A stretch of 64,000 bases of DNA from Agapanthus africanus (GCA_030015575.1 JASDDO010000001.1:134683988-134747987), one strand, 5' to 3'. Counted from the first letter of the stretch, positions 23,483 to 35,537 are shown. Notes: generated by a model not told the origin, from the letters alone. Translations and numbers: made by a program.

Positions 23483-24114
23483 TGTTAAGACCCGAAATGG
23501 CACGTGACTGGCACTTGAATCATATGAAGTCTATAGGACCCCATCTAATTCAAGTAAGCCAAAATACCAGAAATCTAAACCATTTAAAATAAGAAAGTGA
23601 AGGAAAACATGTTTAAAAGTTTGCGTATAAATCACTTTGAAAGTCGTAGTAAACATTTTTAAAACATCAAGTCTTTTCCAAAAATTTAAGCAGAGTTTCC
23701 TTTGTAAATACTGGCCCCAAACGGGTACAGGTATGCATAATATAAAGGAATCCCAAAGCGGAAGCTAGCTCTTCGCCAATTCGCAGACACAACCACGCAA
23801 GCAATATAATATACAACGCCGAAGGGCAAGGATCAAAACTCAAAAGGAAACCAATATCATCAAGAAAACCATAATAATACAAGCGCGACTCTAAGGTCGA
23901 AAGAATATACACCGGTCTTCTAAGTCTATAAAATATACAAGTCTGGTTGATAGAGTTTACTAGATACAACAGAATATAAATAAAATACAAGGGTGGACAC
24001 GATCCGAGTGAACCCACCTACCAAAGCAATCACCCAGAAAGAAGCAATGTGCCAGCAAAGCCGCCAAGGAGACCTGTATGGCAAAACCTGCAAGAAAATG
24101 TGGCACAACGGGGG
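23483..24114 (-). repeat. X left (3') LTR, first segment
   Basis: Collinear with 33830-34236 followed by 47167-47396. Ends at the G-run where palLTR-1 was inserted. The open frames 23667-24017 and 23926-24183 on the minus strand are incidental. Confidence 0.88.
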
Positions 24115-24149
24115 TGTTCCCTGATAAAATATCAGGAAAAACCCCAATG

Positions 24150-24655
24150 GGGTATCACGTGCTAACACGTAACCAAGGGTCACGTGCTGACACGTGATGG
24201 TTGCCTGGGATTCTGTTTTAATAGAATTAAATTCTAATCAGGCAAGAAATTAAAGGGATCACGTGCCCAAACGTGACGGGCCTTTCAACCCCCTGAAAAA
24301 GGTTTAAAAGAAATCAGCAAGGAAAAACCCAATGGGGCATCACGTGCCCACACGTGACCAGAGGTCACGTGCAGACACGTGATGAGTTCCTAAGCTCACT
24401 GATTAATAGAATTAAATTAAATAATCAATTGAAGGGGTCACGTGCCCATACGTGATTGGCCTTTAAAAACCCATTGAAGAGAATTAAAAAAGCATAATAA
24501 AACAGCAAGGAAAGACCCCAATGGGGGATCACGTGTCTACACGTGACCAAGGGTCACATGCTTACACGTGATGATTCCTTAGCTCTTTAAAAACAGCAGA
24601 TTTAAATTCTGGTTCAAATGTTAAACAAGGGGGTCACGTGTTAACACGTGATAGG
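24150..24655. repeat. G-box pair cluster upstream of TATA (palLTR-1)
   Basis: About nine units of the form TCACGTGnnnnCACGTGA, some with one decayed half. The two hexamers start 10 bases apart. Units are often coupled so that the second pair starts 25 bases after the first (for example 24343 and 24368). Confidence 0.88.
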
Positions 24656-25006
24656 TTCTTAAACTCTTTAATAAATAGAATTAAATTCTAATTAAATGGG
24701 AATCCAGAACCTTAACTGGAAAAAGATCTCTTTAAATATTTCCAAACAAAAAGATGATACTCTGTAAAATAGAGCAATGTTGGATTAAAAATCCAATGGT
24801 GATTAAAAATCACCAATTTATGGAAAGATTTTATACAAGGAAAGATTTCCCTGAAATTTACCAAGAATAACAAACAGAATATCTTCTGGATTAAAAAATC
24901 CAATGGTGAATAAAATTCACTGAGTGATCTAAAAGATCATGTTAGTTACAAAAACAACCAAAATTTTTCAATGAAAGATTCACTAAACAAATTGAGTCTT
25001 TTTTTT

Positions 25007-25022
25007 CTCCTATAAATAGGAG
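25007..25022 (+). promoter_or_regulatory. palLTR-1 TATA box inside a palindrome
   Basis: CTCCTATAAATAGGAG: arms CTCCTAT and ATAGGAG around two central bases. Identical at 61632-61647 in palLTR-2, which indicates the plus-strand promoter. Confidence 0.7.
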
Positions 25023-25639
25023 CCAAGAATAGAAGAGGAGAAGGATTTTTTGGATCTTTGGAATTTTGAATTTCTGAAGAAAAAACAACAACAGAGAGAA
25101 AAGAGAGGAGAATTTAATTCTCAAGAGAGAAAAGAAGTTCCTTTCAGAGAAAAGAAACCCTAGGTGAGAAAGGGGAAAGAGATCTAAGCTCCATAAAATA
25201 AAAGAGAATTTAATTCTCAATTTAAGAGTTTAACGCTTCTGAACAAGAACTTAGTTATTCCTTTGGTTGAAGATCTGCAGAAGCAGATCTCCCACAGGTT
25301 GATAATTTAATTCTCATCGGGGAGATTCTGCCATGCAGATCCAAAACTTAGATGGAGAATTTAAGTTTAAGGAATTTAATTCTCCAAAATTCATAGAAAT
25401 TTTATTCCTCCAAACAGAACTAGGGTTTAACCCTATTTGAGAATTTAATTCTCCCAAATTCATAGGAATTTAATTCCTCTAAAAAGAACAGAACTAGGGT
25501 TTAACCCTACATAAGAATTTAATTCTTCCACATGCATAGGAATTTAATTCCTCCAAAAACAGAATTAGAGTTTAACCCTACAGAGAATTTAATTCTTAAA
25601 AACAAGAGACTTAAAGCTCTCCATGCATGTAAAGAACTG

Positions 25640-26105
25640 GGTTATGTGGTAACACGTGACCCTCTTCCTCAATGGTCGGAAAAGAAAGAACAAAACTAGG
25701 TCACGTGTTCCCACGTGACCCCTAAAAAAAGATTCGAAAGGAAAACTTGGAGGCAATGCCTCACGTGTTCCCACGTGACTTCCAAAACAAAAGGAACAAA
25801 GCAAAGGTAGAACCATTTTTGGGCGCCCTCACGTGTCCCCACGTGACCCTTAATAAAACGCTTTAATAATCAATGCCTGGAAGCCCATCACATGCCCACA
25901 CATGATGGCCTAAAGACCAAAAGTGTTTTAACACTTATCTGAATATTCTGATAACAAAATAAAGAAGGTCTGGCCCCATCTCAGGCTCCTCACGTGACCC
26001 CACGTAACCCCTTTCCTTTCTAGTGTTTAACACTATTTTGAGCATTTTGTCTCCAGTGTTTAACACTGTTTTAAATACATCATGTGAGGACACGTGACCA
26101 CCAGA
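25640..26105. repeat. G-box pair cluster downstream of TATA (palLTR-1)
   Basis: About seven further CACGTG pairs, mostly TCACGTG, TTCC or TCCC, CACGTGA, alternating with TTTAA-centred inverted repeats. Being downstream of the TATA box they would lie in the transcribed part of the LTR. Confidence 0.85.
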
Positions 26106-26555
26106 TTTCCTTTAGTGTTTAACACTATTCTAAAACCAACTTAGTCCAAATTGGCTAAGTTTTTCAGAGGCAAATATCTCCTTCAAATGAGCCTTAAAAT
26201 CCAGAGCTATAGTGTTTAATGCTCAAAGACAAAATGTTCTTATAGCCCTCAAACTCTTGTTTAGCATTGCTAAATAATGAAGGGTTGAACTCAGACAAAG
26301 TTTCAACAGGCCAACAAAGGGCCAACATTCTAAACTTAATTGGACTTAGCCCAAATTGGCCATAAGTCCTCAATTCAAATCTAACTGAGCCAATGTGCTC
26401 ACAATCTAATTAATTGATCTTAGCCCTAAATTGGACTACAGATCTCAATCGACTCTGGTTCAAGGGTACATCTCTTCACTCCTCTGATATTTGTCATTGT
26501 AATCCTTCAACGTCTTCAGAGAGGTGATGGGTCCCGACAACCACACATTTCACAG

Positions 26556-26755
26556 ACTATGACGTCTTTAAACTGGACTGTGAGGTCCTTAAACTCATGG
26601 ACTATGATGTCCTTAACCTTGACTGTGAGGTCTTTAAACTCACGGACTATGATGTCCTTAACCTCGACCGCAATGTCTTTAAACTAACAATAGACCACTA
26701 TGTCCTTAAACTGATAATCGACCGCAATGTCCCTAAACTAAACAATAGAGCCCGA
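26556..26755. repeat. GGAC...GTCC tandem array (palLTR-1)
   Basis: Roughly 24-base units such as GGACTATGATGTCCTTAACC, each a small inverted repeat GGAC/GTCC or GACC/GTC plus CTTAAAC. The same array in palLTR-2 has a clearer 72-base higher-order period. Confidence 0.8.
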
Positions 26756-27299
26756 ATGCTCTTTTGTTGGATCTAAATGATCCCGTTGAGTAGATCTTAG
26801 TCTGAAATTAGACTGATGTATCCTCAACAAACGTTTAAGTTGATCTTAGTCTCAAATGAGACTAACGTATCCTTAAACCCAATCCCCAAACCCAAATCTA
26901 AGAAAATACGGATTTGGACTAAACCACGTCCTACGTGCGACAACATAAATTAGTCTCCGTATACAATCTACGGGCAACCAAAAAACAAAACAAACACACA
27001 CGACACGAAGTGGCCATCTGGAGAAGGAGAAAGTGGTTACCGCGATGCGGTAGCGTAATTAACTGCAGGGGCTTGCACCTGCAGGAAAGAGCGTCCCCAC
27101 AATCAAAAACCCCTCAAATGAGGGGGAATCTGACGAAGTCTTCTACATCGGCCGCATCCGTTTAAACCTTCGATACATGGTGCCATAAATCAACTTGGCA
27201 TCTTCGGAGAGGTGGACGGATAGCACCAATTAGCATCTACCCTCGGAATTCAGGCCCCGACGTCCAAACGTCCCGGAGGAGTCTTTCCGGTGGGGAACA

Positions 27300-30200
27300 G
27301 GGGTGAGTTGCCAACCCGTGAGTAGAAAACATCACCGAGCAGAAATCGCACGTTTGACTCTATTCTAGGTCATACCATAATAATATCCTCTAAATAATAT
27401 AGCCTGAAGCATATAATAATGGCAAGGGTAAACATCTATACATAAGTGTAATACCAAGTGCTCGTGTCAGTGCCTCAGGTAGCAACATATCATATATATG
27501 ATGTATGAATGCATGAAAATAGAATACATATAAATGAGAAAACTGTTTTCTTATCTCAGTGAGATTTCTGTATAAAATCGAAGCATCATCAATGAAATCA
27601 ACAGAGAACCGGTGTCTAGCATCGAGACAAAATATATATCTCGCTATCTAAATATCTCGGGGTCCGGCAATCCGGACTGGCCCGTAATATCAAATCTCAA
27701 TAGCTCAGGCTCCGGCAATCCTGACTGGCCTATATCATCAAATCTCAAGACTACGTCGGTATCCTCCGGATATCTGCCGCGTCACAATAAAATCACCGGT
27801 CGGTAGTGCTCCCCTGCCATGCTCAACGCCATCATCTGCGACCATCTTGTCCCGGAGTACCGCACCAGGTCCACCATGCACCCACAGACAGTTCCTCCTC
27901 CTCCTCGAATCGGGTGTATGATATCGCTCAAGAGCCGAGAAAACTCATGGTGGACACCTCTCAAATCATATCATGAGAAAACCGCAATTTTTCCATCTTT
28001 AAAATGATAATAAGTTTATAAAATACTTGCGGTTTCTCCAAATCCAGAAATCTCATGGAAATTCGAAATCCCAATCTCACGAGTAAATAACAGTGAATTA
28101 CCGGCATAAAACTCCATAATATTGCATGAAAAATGAATATATGAATGCATCTGGTATCAAGCAAGGAATCCAATAATTAAACTAGCATATAAAAGCAATA
28201 ACATACTGGAGCTATTAGCTAGCAAGCTATGTCAATGAAATAATATTCTCTAAAGTGTACGTGACATGGCAATTATCGATGATGATGTATGTGAGCCGGC
28301 AAGCAGGTGTACGTGTAGCATACGCATCATCGGTAATAGTGCTGGTGTCCTGACAGCGTGGTTTCATAACCACTAAAATACACATTAAATATGCAACGCG
28401 ATGATAACAACATGAATGAACGGAGTATGAATAGTAAACGTGACAATAAGGAATATACAATTCTATATGCGAGTCATACAGTTTTGATATTTGAAATAAC
28501 GCGAATCGTGTGTTTATAAAATAGGGCTACTGTGTTTTTAAGAAAAAGTACGTCCTTTGAAATATCCGTAGTATCTCTTGGCCTGTCTTTAAAATACTCA
28601 CGATTCGTTAGTTTTGGAAATAAGTATGACTCGATCCCAGTCTAACCTCTACTAAGTAAACTACAGTACTAAACTAACAGACTAATCGAAAGGGTAAGGA
28701 AAACCACCTAAGTCTGAGTCGATATTTATATCTAGTAGTCGGTGATCCCGCCTCAATAGCGTCACGTACAATACAATATATAATATGACATCCTCGAGTC
28801 AAGAGTGCGGATCTATCATCATAATTATATCTCGTACGATAAATCCATCGTACGGCATCCCAAATCTGGGTATGGGTCGAATATCACATTTATCTCATTA
28901 TTCATCTGGTATCCTTATCATCATATTCTGAATTAGGGATACCGATCTAAAATCTAGTACATTCTGATACTATCAACATACATATATGCATGTGTATGAA
29001 AACACATCGTCTAAAGATCCGCTATATTATCATGTCGTATCTCATAATACGAACCAAGTCACATCACCGATCTCGTGGCATCATGCCCAAACACACCGAC
29101 TCATCTTCGAGTATCATATACCATCCTCATCATCCATGTATATGCATACATATATATACACACACACACACATACTCACATACATATATGTATGTATGTA
29201 TGTATGTGTGTGTGTGTGTGTGTGTGTATCCCCATATACGCTCAAGAAAAAAAATGTATGCGTGTGTGTATGCGTGTGTGCAAAACTTTATTCTAGGGTT
29301 TCGCGACTAAAAACTATCTAACTACACTATCATCCAATACGCTAAAATTTAACCCATGATCTTCTAAAACCTTTCTAGCTAATAAGAAATGTTTCACATA
29401 ACATATATTCGTATATATATACATGATATATCATAGGCTACACTACGAGCTGCGGGGACGCTATACGCCATCCACCCGACTTCCCCCGTAGATATATATC
29501 TACTCACATTGATTCTCGCTTGCTGGAGTCGATGATGCCACGCTCTCCTCGTCGTCTAGAAGTCCATATGGGGGGGTACCTACAATTTCCAATGCGTCAT
29601 ATAGTAACAAGAATCGAACATGAAAACCAAAACGGCACGCGGGAAACACATAGGTTAGAACCTACGGCCAACACATGCAAGATCAACCGAACAACTCTCG
29701 ATATCGACGTACAAACGTCAAGTGATCGAGATAAAACACAAATACCCAAAATTCAAGTACAGAATTCGCAAAACCGTAATCAGAAACGATGTAAAACAGT
29801 TCCATATCTTACCCTAGGTGAAATTAGCCAATTCTGCATATGTGGAGGGTCTAATTTACTGAGAATGGAGCCATGGACCAAACGCGAAGCCGATCACCCC
29901 AGACCTGGCCGCAATTTGCGGCCAGAAAGAATAAATCTGCGGCCATGGGAGATGGTTAGGGTCTCGGGTCTTCAGGGTAGCTTCTAAGTTGCTTGCTTGT
30001 GTCACTGTGTTTGCAAAATATTTTTCAGGTGTCCCGAGTCATAGCAGATCTCTAATTATCACCATAATTCCTACAAAATCCCGATATCGGAAAAACTAAA
30101 GTTCGCAAAATGGGGTTTAGTCTCAGGTTTTGTCCTGAATTCTAGCACTAGAGGGGTTGTATGGCCTCTACTAACCTTAATTACACAATCACAACTCAAG

Positions 30201-31033
30201 AAATCCCCTAACCTCTTCTTGGAATTTTCAACCATCACTAAACATCACTAAAACACTTCTAAACTTAAATAGGTGCTAAAGTGGATGAAATACTATACTA
30301 ATGGTTAAGGAATTACCTCATTTGGCAACACAAGAAAATTCTTGAGTTTCCCCAAGTCTCCAAAATCCAATTTTTCTTGGTCCATCATGCTTGTAGTAAG
30401 CTTGTGCATATTTTTAGTGAAGGGAATGAGGTGTTTTGATGTGTTTTTGGTGGTGTTGTGAGGTGGTGAAGGTGGTGGAGGGAAGAGGGAAGCCAAGTGA
30501 AGGGAGAGGAAAGGAAAAAGATGAGGATGAAATGAAAAACAATGAGCCATGACCAAGGTTGACCGCTCACCTCTTTCTCTCTCTTGCCCATACCTCCTTT
30601 GTTTAATCCATTACCTTTTTCTTTTCTTTTTCCTTTTCTCTTCTTTTCATTTAAAACCAAACACAAATAAAACCCATATACATATAAAGAAAACAAAATG
30701 CCATGGTTCATAGAATTTGAAAAAGTGTGTTTTGAAACATGACATGGCACATGTCATATGCTTAACTACGCTTAATGCGCGATTAGTAATAATTAATCAC
30801 GCTTAGGCATAAACTTGAATATATTTAATTGTATGAAATTTATAAATTGTCTAAATCTCACAATTTCTTTAAAAAACATTCAAGGTAATTTTTCCAATAT
30901 TTTTCCAATCTATTGGTATATAATTATACCACAACATTAAAACTAATCTCCATTCATTAAAATATTCATAAAATTTATTGTATTAATTATATAAATTCCC
31001 AAAAATAATATTTTATTTTTCTGAAAAGTTACA
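27300..31033 (-). repeat. X left (3') LTR, second segment
   Basis: Collinear with 47393-51090. Holds two diverged copies of a CGGCAATCC-GACTGGCC unit (27655-27750), CA/TG/AT microsatellites (29150-29230 and 31395-31438 nearby), the GGCCGCAATTTGCGGCC palindrome (29909-29925) and a polypyrimidine stretch (30560-30660). The open frames 29520-29987 and 30385-30750 recur in the other LTR only because the LTRs are copies; they show no protein motif. Ends at GTTACA, 31033. Confidence 0.88.
29150..29230. repeat. TA/CA/TATG/TG compound microsatellite
   Basis: TATATACACACAC..., ATGTATGTATG..., GTGTGTGTG runs. The matching place in the right LTR (49230-49280) has only short AT runs, so the tract has changed since insertion. 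Confidence 0.9.
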
Positions 31034-31035
31034 GT

Positions 31036-31046
31036 CTTACCCCCTT
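31036..31046 (-). promoter_or_regulatory. X polypurine tract
   Basis: AAGGGGGTAAG on the minus strand, two bases from the left (3') LTR, where plus-strand DNA synthesis would be primed. Confidence 0.7.
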
Positions 31047-31396
31047 AAATAAATTCGGTCCCCGAATTTAAATTTAAACCTCTCAAATACTAAAACATTT
31101 CAGTAAAAAGATCAAGTCGTCGGGCCTCCGAAATCATAAATACATAAAACACATCGTAGTGCAATGCATGCGCATGAAAAACGAGTATATAAACCAAAAT
31201 CAAAATTCTGTCATGTATCCCGCAATCATCGGAGTTATGGTGAAGACACCAATGTCAAAATCCAATACGAAAACCAACATGATATACATCGTTGTAAATT
31301 CGTCAAAACATCTGAAAGAAATGCATGTCAAACCTTTTCAAGTCGCTGTGCAATGCACGTATCACTGCACAGTGGCGGACATCTATTGTAAGAAAA

Positions 31397-31397
<1 letters not shown>

Positions 31398-31438
<41 letters not shown>
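31398..31438. repeat. AT microsatellite
   Basis: An essentially pure alternating AT run of about 40 bases. Confidence 0.95.
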
Positions 31439-31441
<3 letters not shown>

Positions 31442-33811
31442 TTTGTTTGTAAAAGTTTCGTGTCATCTCGGACATGTAGGTAAATACTGAGACTATAGCT
31501 CCTTTTTGGAAATCCCTTCGGTAACCAACGATGCATGCAAAAACATATTCAGGTACTGTCCTCTGACTAGTCCTGCTCAGCCATTATCCCAAATAGTAAA
31601 TATCATAAAACATATTGCTCAAGAGAAATCGTACTCAAAATGTTTATAAGAATGCCATGTGCGTCTAGGGTGCACGGAAATCGAAATCCATGGATGTGCC
31701 ATACATGTGCACAGAAACAAAATCTAAGTGCAACGGGGGTGCGCGAAAACACCTGTCAAAGGAAACGGTGTGCCTGACAACAATATCAGGTGCATCTGAT
31801 ATGTACGCAGAATCCCTATTTAATGCATCTGGTGTGCACCAAAATCGCATCAAGCGCGTCAAGTATGCGCAAGAATCCAATCAAGTGCAAAAGGTGCACG
31901 AAAACAAATACCGAGTATCACAATCGAAATCGACGGTATACAACACAACTCAATCTAGATCAAGCATACTGTGGTATATAATCTCGCAACCATGTGCATC
32001 AGCGTGCACAAAATCGAATCAAAATACTAAAAGTGAATGAAAACTATGCCGAAAGCACGAGTCAAATCACATGCATACTATAGGCATGAAATCCAAATCA
32101 ACATCCGAATGACATCAAATCGAAGTCAAGTGCAACTGTGGTGCACAAAATATCAATCATGCAAATAAATCGCCCAAATTACCGAAATCCAAAATGGCGG
32201 AAACAGTCCTGCTCTGGCACATCCTCTAAAGATCTCTGACCAACTGTCATGGTCACTCATAACATGTCTCGTCAACGATGTCGAACTCTGGCCTACTGGG
32301 TGTGCACAATACGACTGATCCTGGGTCTAAGTCTTCAAGTATAGTATTCCAGAAAGGTTCTGTCGAGGTCTCACCCAAATCTCGTTTCTGCCGAACTGCC
32401 CGGAAGCTATCACCGTTTACTAAATCTAATTCTTGTTCCGGAACGGCTGCATCCTCATCGTGATTCCTTCTGGAAGATATATCCATATACAACGCCTCTG
32501 CATGCGTATCACATCTCTGATGTCAACTGAGTGGAACGTCGTCTCGTCAAAAGCTCGTACGAACCTCTTACTCCACTTTTCTCTAATGTCGACTGATTCG
32601 GACTCGTCTCTTCGTGGCTGCATGGACTGCGCTCCAACAGCTATACTCATATCTGGAGTCTCCCAAGCAATGTATCCCGTCACATGATATCCGAACGACG
32701 TCGAACTTTTTGATCGATTCGTCAAACTCCCAAAATTCCCCGAGAGCTCAACTCTTGAGTACAGTTTAATAATATCCCGTACATGCCACGGTACCTATGG
32801 ACCAGCCGTAGAAGGGCAAACCCAAGCCTCATTAATGGCACCGCGGAACTGCCGCAAACCCTAATGTTCCAGAGCGTTCCCATGGTCATTATATCGAGTT
32901 AGGGTTTCATTGTTCTAGAGGGTCCACGGAATTACTTGCATGTTTTTCCGAATACCTTAAACTTGGAAAAATGGGTTTCTGACATTCGATCGTTTTCTAT
33001 CGACTCTCAACGTACCTTTGTGAAGTCTTCTCTAGCTGGAATCAATCAATCTGATGACCTCGCATCGGGGTATGCAACGAACCACATGTCCTAGTCGTTC
33101 CTTCTTAGGTGACTAGCGATCTTCTATCATATCTCTAAGCACAACTCGTCCTTCATTAGCTTCAAACATCTGGGACGATATCTCGTCAGTCGTAGCAACA
33201 ACTGAATCATTCGTCTGCACGCTGAACAGTGCCTCGATCATCAAGAATAATCGGTGCATTGACGGTCATCAAATTCTGGCTGGCCTCTAGCAGTGGCCCA
33301 ATCCTCTGGTGCTGATCTGCACGTTCGAGAAACTTGTAAAAGCAATCCATCAAACGCTCATGGCACGAAAACACAATAAAACGACACATCTACGCAATCG
33401 TGTGTCGACGAAATTACGCCCTGGTCAGTCCTCGTCCAAAACGAGCTCATGCTGACCGCAACTCTAGCTGCAGCTCTCTCTGCCAATGCAATCGTGGTAG
33501 CAAAACCATAAACCGATATCGATGAGGATAGCTCATAGGAAAGAATATAATACTGTGCAAGGAAATGTACATCCTAAGGCTTCTTAAGCGGAGTAGCGTA
33601 TCGTAAGTATGCCGCGGAACATACACAAGGTACGTCACTCTGCTTAAGTCACCTACTCCATCAACCAAGGTCAAACTACGCGACAAAAGTTCGGGTCTAA
33701 TACCCCCTCGACCAAGTCTAAGTACCGTAAGGTCAAGCCTAGGTTCCGAATATATATAAACGCCCTATACTCCGCATAGTCAAACATAGACTCGAACCAA
33801 GGTTAAACCTA

Positions 33812-33825
33812 GCGCTCTGATACCA
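33812..33825 (-). promoter_or_regulatory. X primer binding site, tRNA-Met type
   Basis: Minus strand TGGTATCAGAGCGC, the standard complement of initiator tRNA-Met, four bases from the right (5') LTR. Confidence 0.92.
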
Positions 33826-33829
33826 ACTT

Positions 33830-34236
33830 TGTCACGACCCGAAATGGCACGTGACTGGCACTTGAATCATATGAAGTCTATAGGACCCCATCTAATTCAA
33901 GTAAGCCAAAATTCCAGAAATCTAAACCATTTAAAAGAAAAAAGTGAAGGAAAACTTGTTTAAAAGTTTGCGTATAAATCACTTTGAAAGTCGTAGTAAA
34001 TATTTTTAAAGCATCAAGCCTTTTCCGAAAATTTCGGCAGAGTTTCCTTTGTAAATACTGGCCTCAAACGAGTACAAGCATGCATAATATAAGGCATACC
34101 CAAGCGGGAGCTAGCTCTTCGCCAATTGGCGGATACAACCACGCAAGCAATATAATATACAACGCCGAAGGGCGAGGATCAAAACTCAAAAGGAAACCAA
34201 TATCATCAAGAAAACCATAATAATACAAGCTCGACT
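33830..34236 (-). repeat. X right (5') LTR, first segment
   Basis: Matches 23483-23889 almost base for base and ends with CGACT, the target duplication of the Athila tandem inserted at this point. Confidence 0.9.
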
Positions 34237-35537
34237 TTATTGAAATAATTAGAGTTAACCGCAATCAAGACGATGTCGCTTTGCAGCTAGCCGGTTGAGA
34301 ATGGGTCAATCCACAGGGAGACGGAGCGTTTTACGTTCTTGTCGTAACGAGTTAATGCGCGTGGGCGGAAATGTTCATATCTAACATATGTGTTATATGC
34401 AAAGTATAAATTGTTAGGAATAGAAAAGATAGTGTAAGCTAGTGGATTCCGTACTCAATCCTTTGAGCCGAACTTAACCAATGATGCTAGAGCTATCGGC
34501 AACAACGTGGATTAGGGTATTTAAGCACGGTATTAGAGAAATCCGTCTTATTGACCTTTATCCTTCCATTCTTATCTCTTGCTTTCGCCTCCGGCCAAAC
34601 CGAACGCAACCGGTCACGGTTAGGAATCACCGATACCTTGGTAGGGTAGGGTGCCTAACGGAGCACTTGCGTAAGGTTTGGGCAGAGTTTCAAATGGAAA
34701 ATACGGGAAAAGGAAATGAGGAATGAAACGTTAACTTACAATATCGGTTTCTTTTCCTAACAACATGTATTCACAAACATTACAATAAACCAAAAAGAGC
34801 AAAGAAAAGAGAAACAAAAAAAAGAAAAGTGCAACACAAGAAAGTAAAGGGCATGGAATTTAAAGTGCAAGAATGTAAAGTATGGTAATAAATTGCATGA
34901 ATGAAGAGCAAGTAAGAAAAATGCAAGAAATATAAAAGAGTATGAATGAGAACCAAAGATCACATGACAAACCATGGGTTCAATAGCCCAATCTTAAACT
35001 TGCAAGCTCAATGAAGAGATTGCAAGATCAAGAGAAAGCTAAGAACTCATGTGAAAATGAAGACACAAAAGAGACTTTATTCATCTTTAAGAATGATACA
35101 ACCCCTTGAGATGAATGACCAAAGCTTAAACTTGCAAGCTCAATGAAGAGATTGCAAGATCAAGTTAAGGTAGAGAGCTCAAGGGGAAAGCTATGTACAA
35201 GAACTAAAGAAATAAAAAGAGTTACAAAATTTATGGCAAAACTTGGACAAAGTGAGACCCTTGAACCCTTGCCCACTGCCTGCTATATATAGGCATAAAA
35301 GAAAAGAAAATAAACAATAAAAATAGGGTTACGTGGCAGCAAGGAGGGCCCCACAGAAAACTGGAGGCCAGAGGAGGCAGTACGGCCGGTCAGGCCGGTT
35401 TTGGCTAGGTAGGGTTCGGCCAAAATCCGAGCCCCTAAGCTCGTATTTTGTGTGTTGGTATTTGTGCTCCCCCACATCTCTTTGGTGCAGTTTGTTTACT
35501 CTGTTTTGAACTTGTGGTGCACCAGGAATTGGAGGGA
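34237..35537 (-). repeat. LTR 1 of the tandem (truncated by internal deletion)
   Basis: Collinear with 39288-40588 of LTR 2. It begins TT instead of TG. At 35537 it jumps to sequence equivalent to 41731 of interior B, so about 1.1 kb (the U3 start, polypurine tract and first part of the interior) is missing. TATA box on the minus strand at 35283-35293 (CTATATATAG). Confidence 0.88.
35283..35293 (-). promoter_or_regulatory. TATA box, LTR 1 of tandem
   Basis: CTATATATAG on the minus strand; same place in LTR 2 (40334-40344) and LTR 3 (46519-46529). Confidence 0.65.

Larger units (their letters stand above)
24115..27299 (+). mobile_element. palLTR-1: solo LTR rich in short palindromes
   Basis: Termini TGTTCCC and GGGGAACA are perfect inverted ends. 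A GGGG run precedes it (24111-24114) and follows it (27300-27303), and the uninterrupted site is preserved at 47385-47400, which shows a clean insertion of a single LTR of about 3.2 kb. It has a palindromic TATA box (25007-25022), many CACGTG pairs, blocks of GAATTTAATTC, AGGGTTTAACCCT and AGTGTTTAACACT, and a 24-base-unit array (26556-26755). End sequences resemble the Tat-1 LTR, so a Tat-lineage origin is likely. No coding capacity. Confidence 0.85.
31034..33829 (-). other. X interior, non-coding
   Basis: About 2.8 kb between the LTRs. No gag, protease, RT or integrase motif appears in any frame; open stretches are at most about 116 codons. It contains an AT run (31398-31438) and, at 31680-32160, diverged repeats around AAGTGCAA...GGTGCACGAAAA. 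A GC-rich ACCGCGGAACTGCCGC block is at 32838-32855. Such a long structured interior without genes is typical of LARDs, which rely on proteins from other elements. Confidence 0.8.

Noticed and set aside
23490..24110. Part of the Tat-1 integrase tail or 3' UTR
   Set aside because: The same sequence recurs at 33837-34236 plus 47167-47396 next to a tRNA-Met primer site, so it is the X LTR, and Tat-1 resumes at 51096.
25400..25600. AGGGTTTAACCCT blocks as telomere-like repeats
   Set aside because: They are separated inverted repeats, not tandem TTTAGGG, and the same design is used with other arm sequences.
24150..26105. CRISPR-like spaced repeats
   Set aside because: Repeats are inverted hexamer pairs at irregular distances in a plant LTR, with no cas genes and no uniform spacers.
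27300..27310. palLTR-1 target duplication as an exact 5-mer
   Set aside because: It falls in a G-run (five G before, four after), so only a G-run duplication of four to five bases can be claimed.
29520..29987. 155-codon frame repeated at 49571-50038
   Set aside because: Again LTR identity; no protein motif, and X3 has a broken version.
30385..30750. Frame shared by several X LTRs (also 50356-50805)
   Set aside because: Shared because the LTRs are copies. Lysine/arginine-rich low-complexity text comes from a polypyrimidine tract, and X3 and X4 do not keep the frame.
32253..33389. Small open frames in the X interior as genes
   Set aside because: All are under about 116 codons, on both strands, without motifs or a second copy for comparison.
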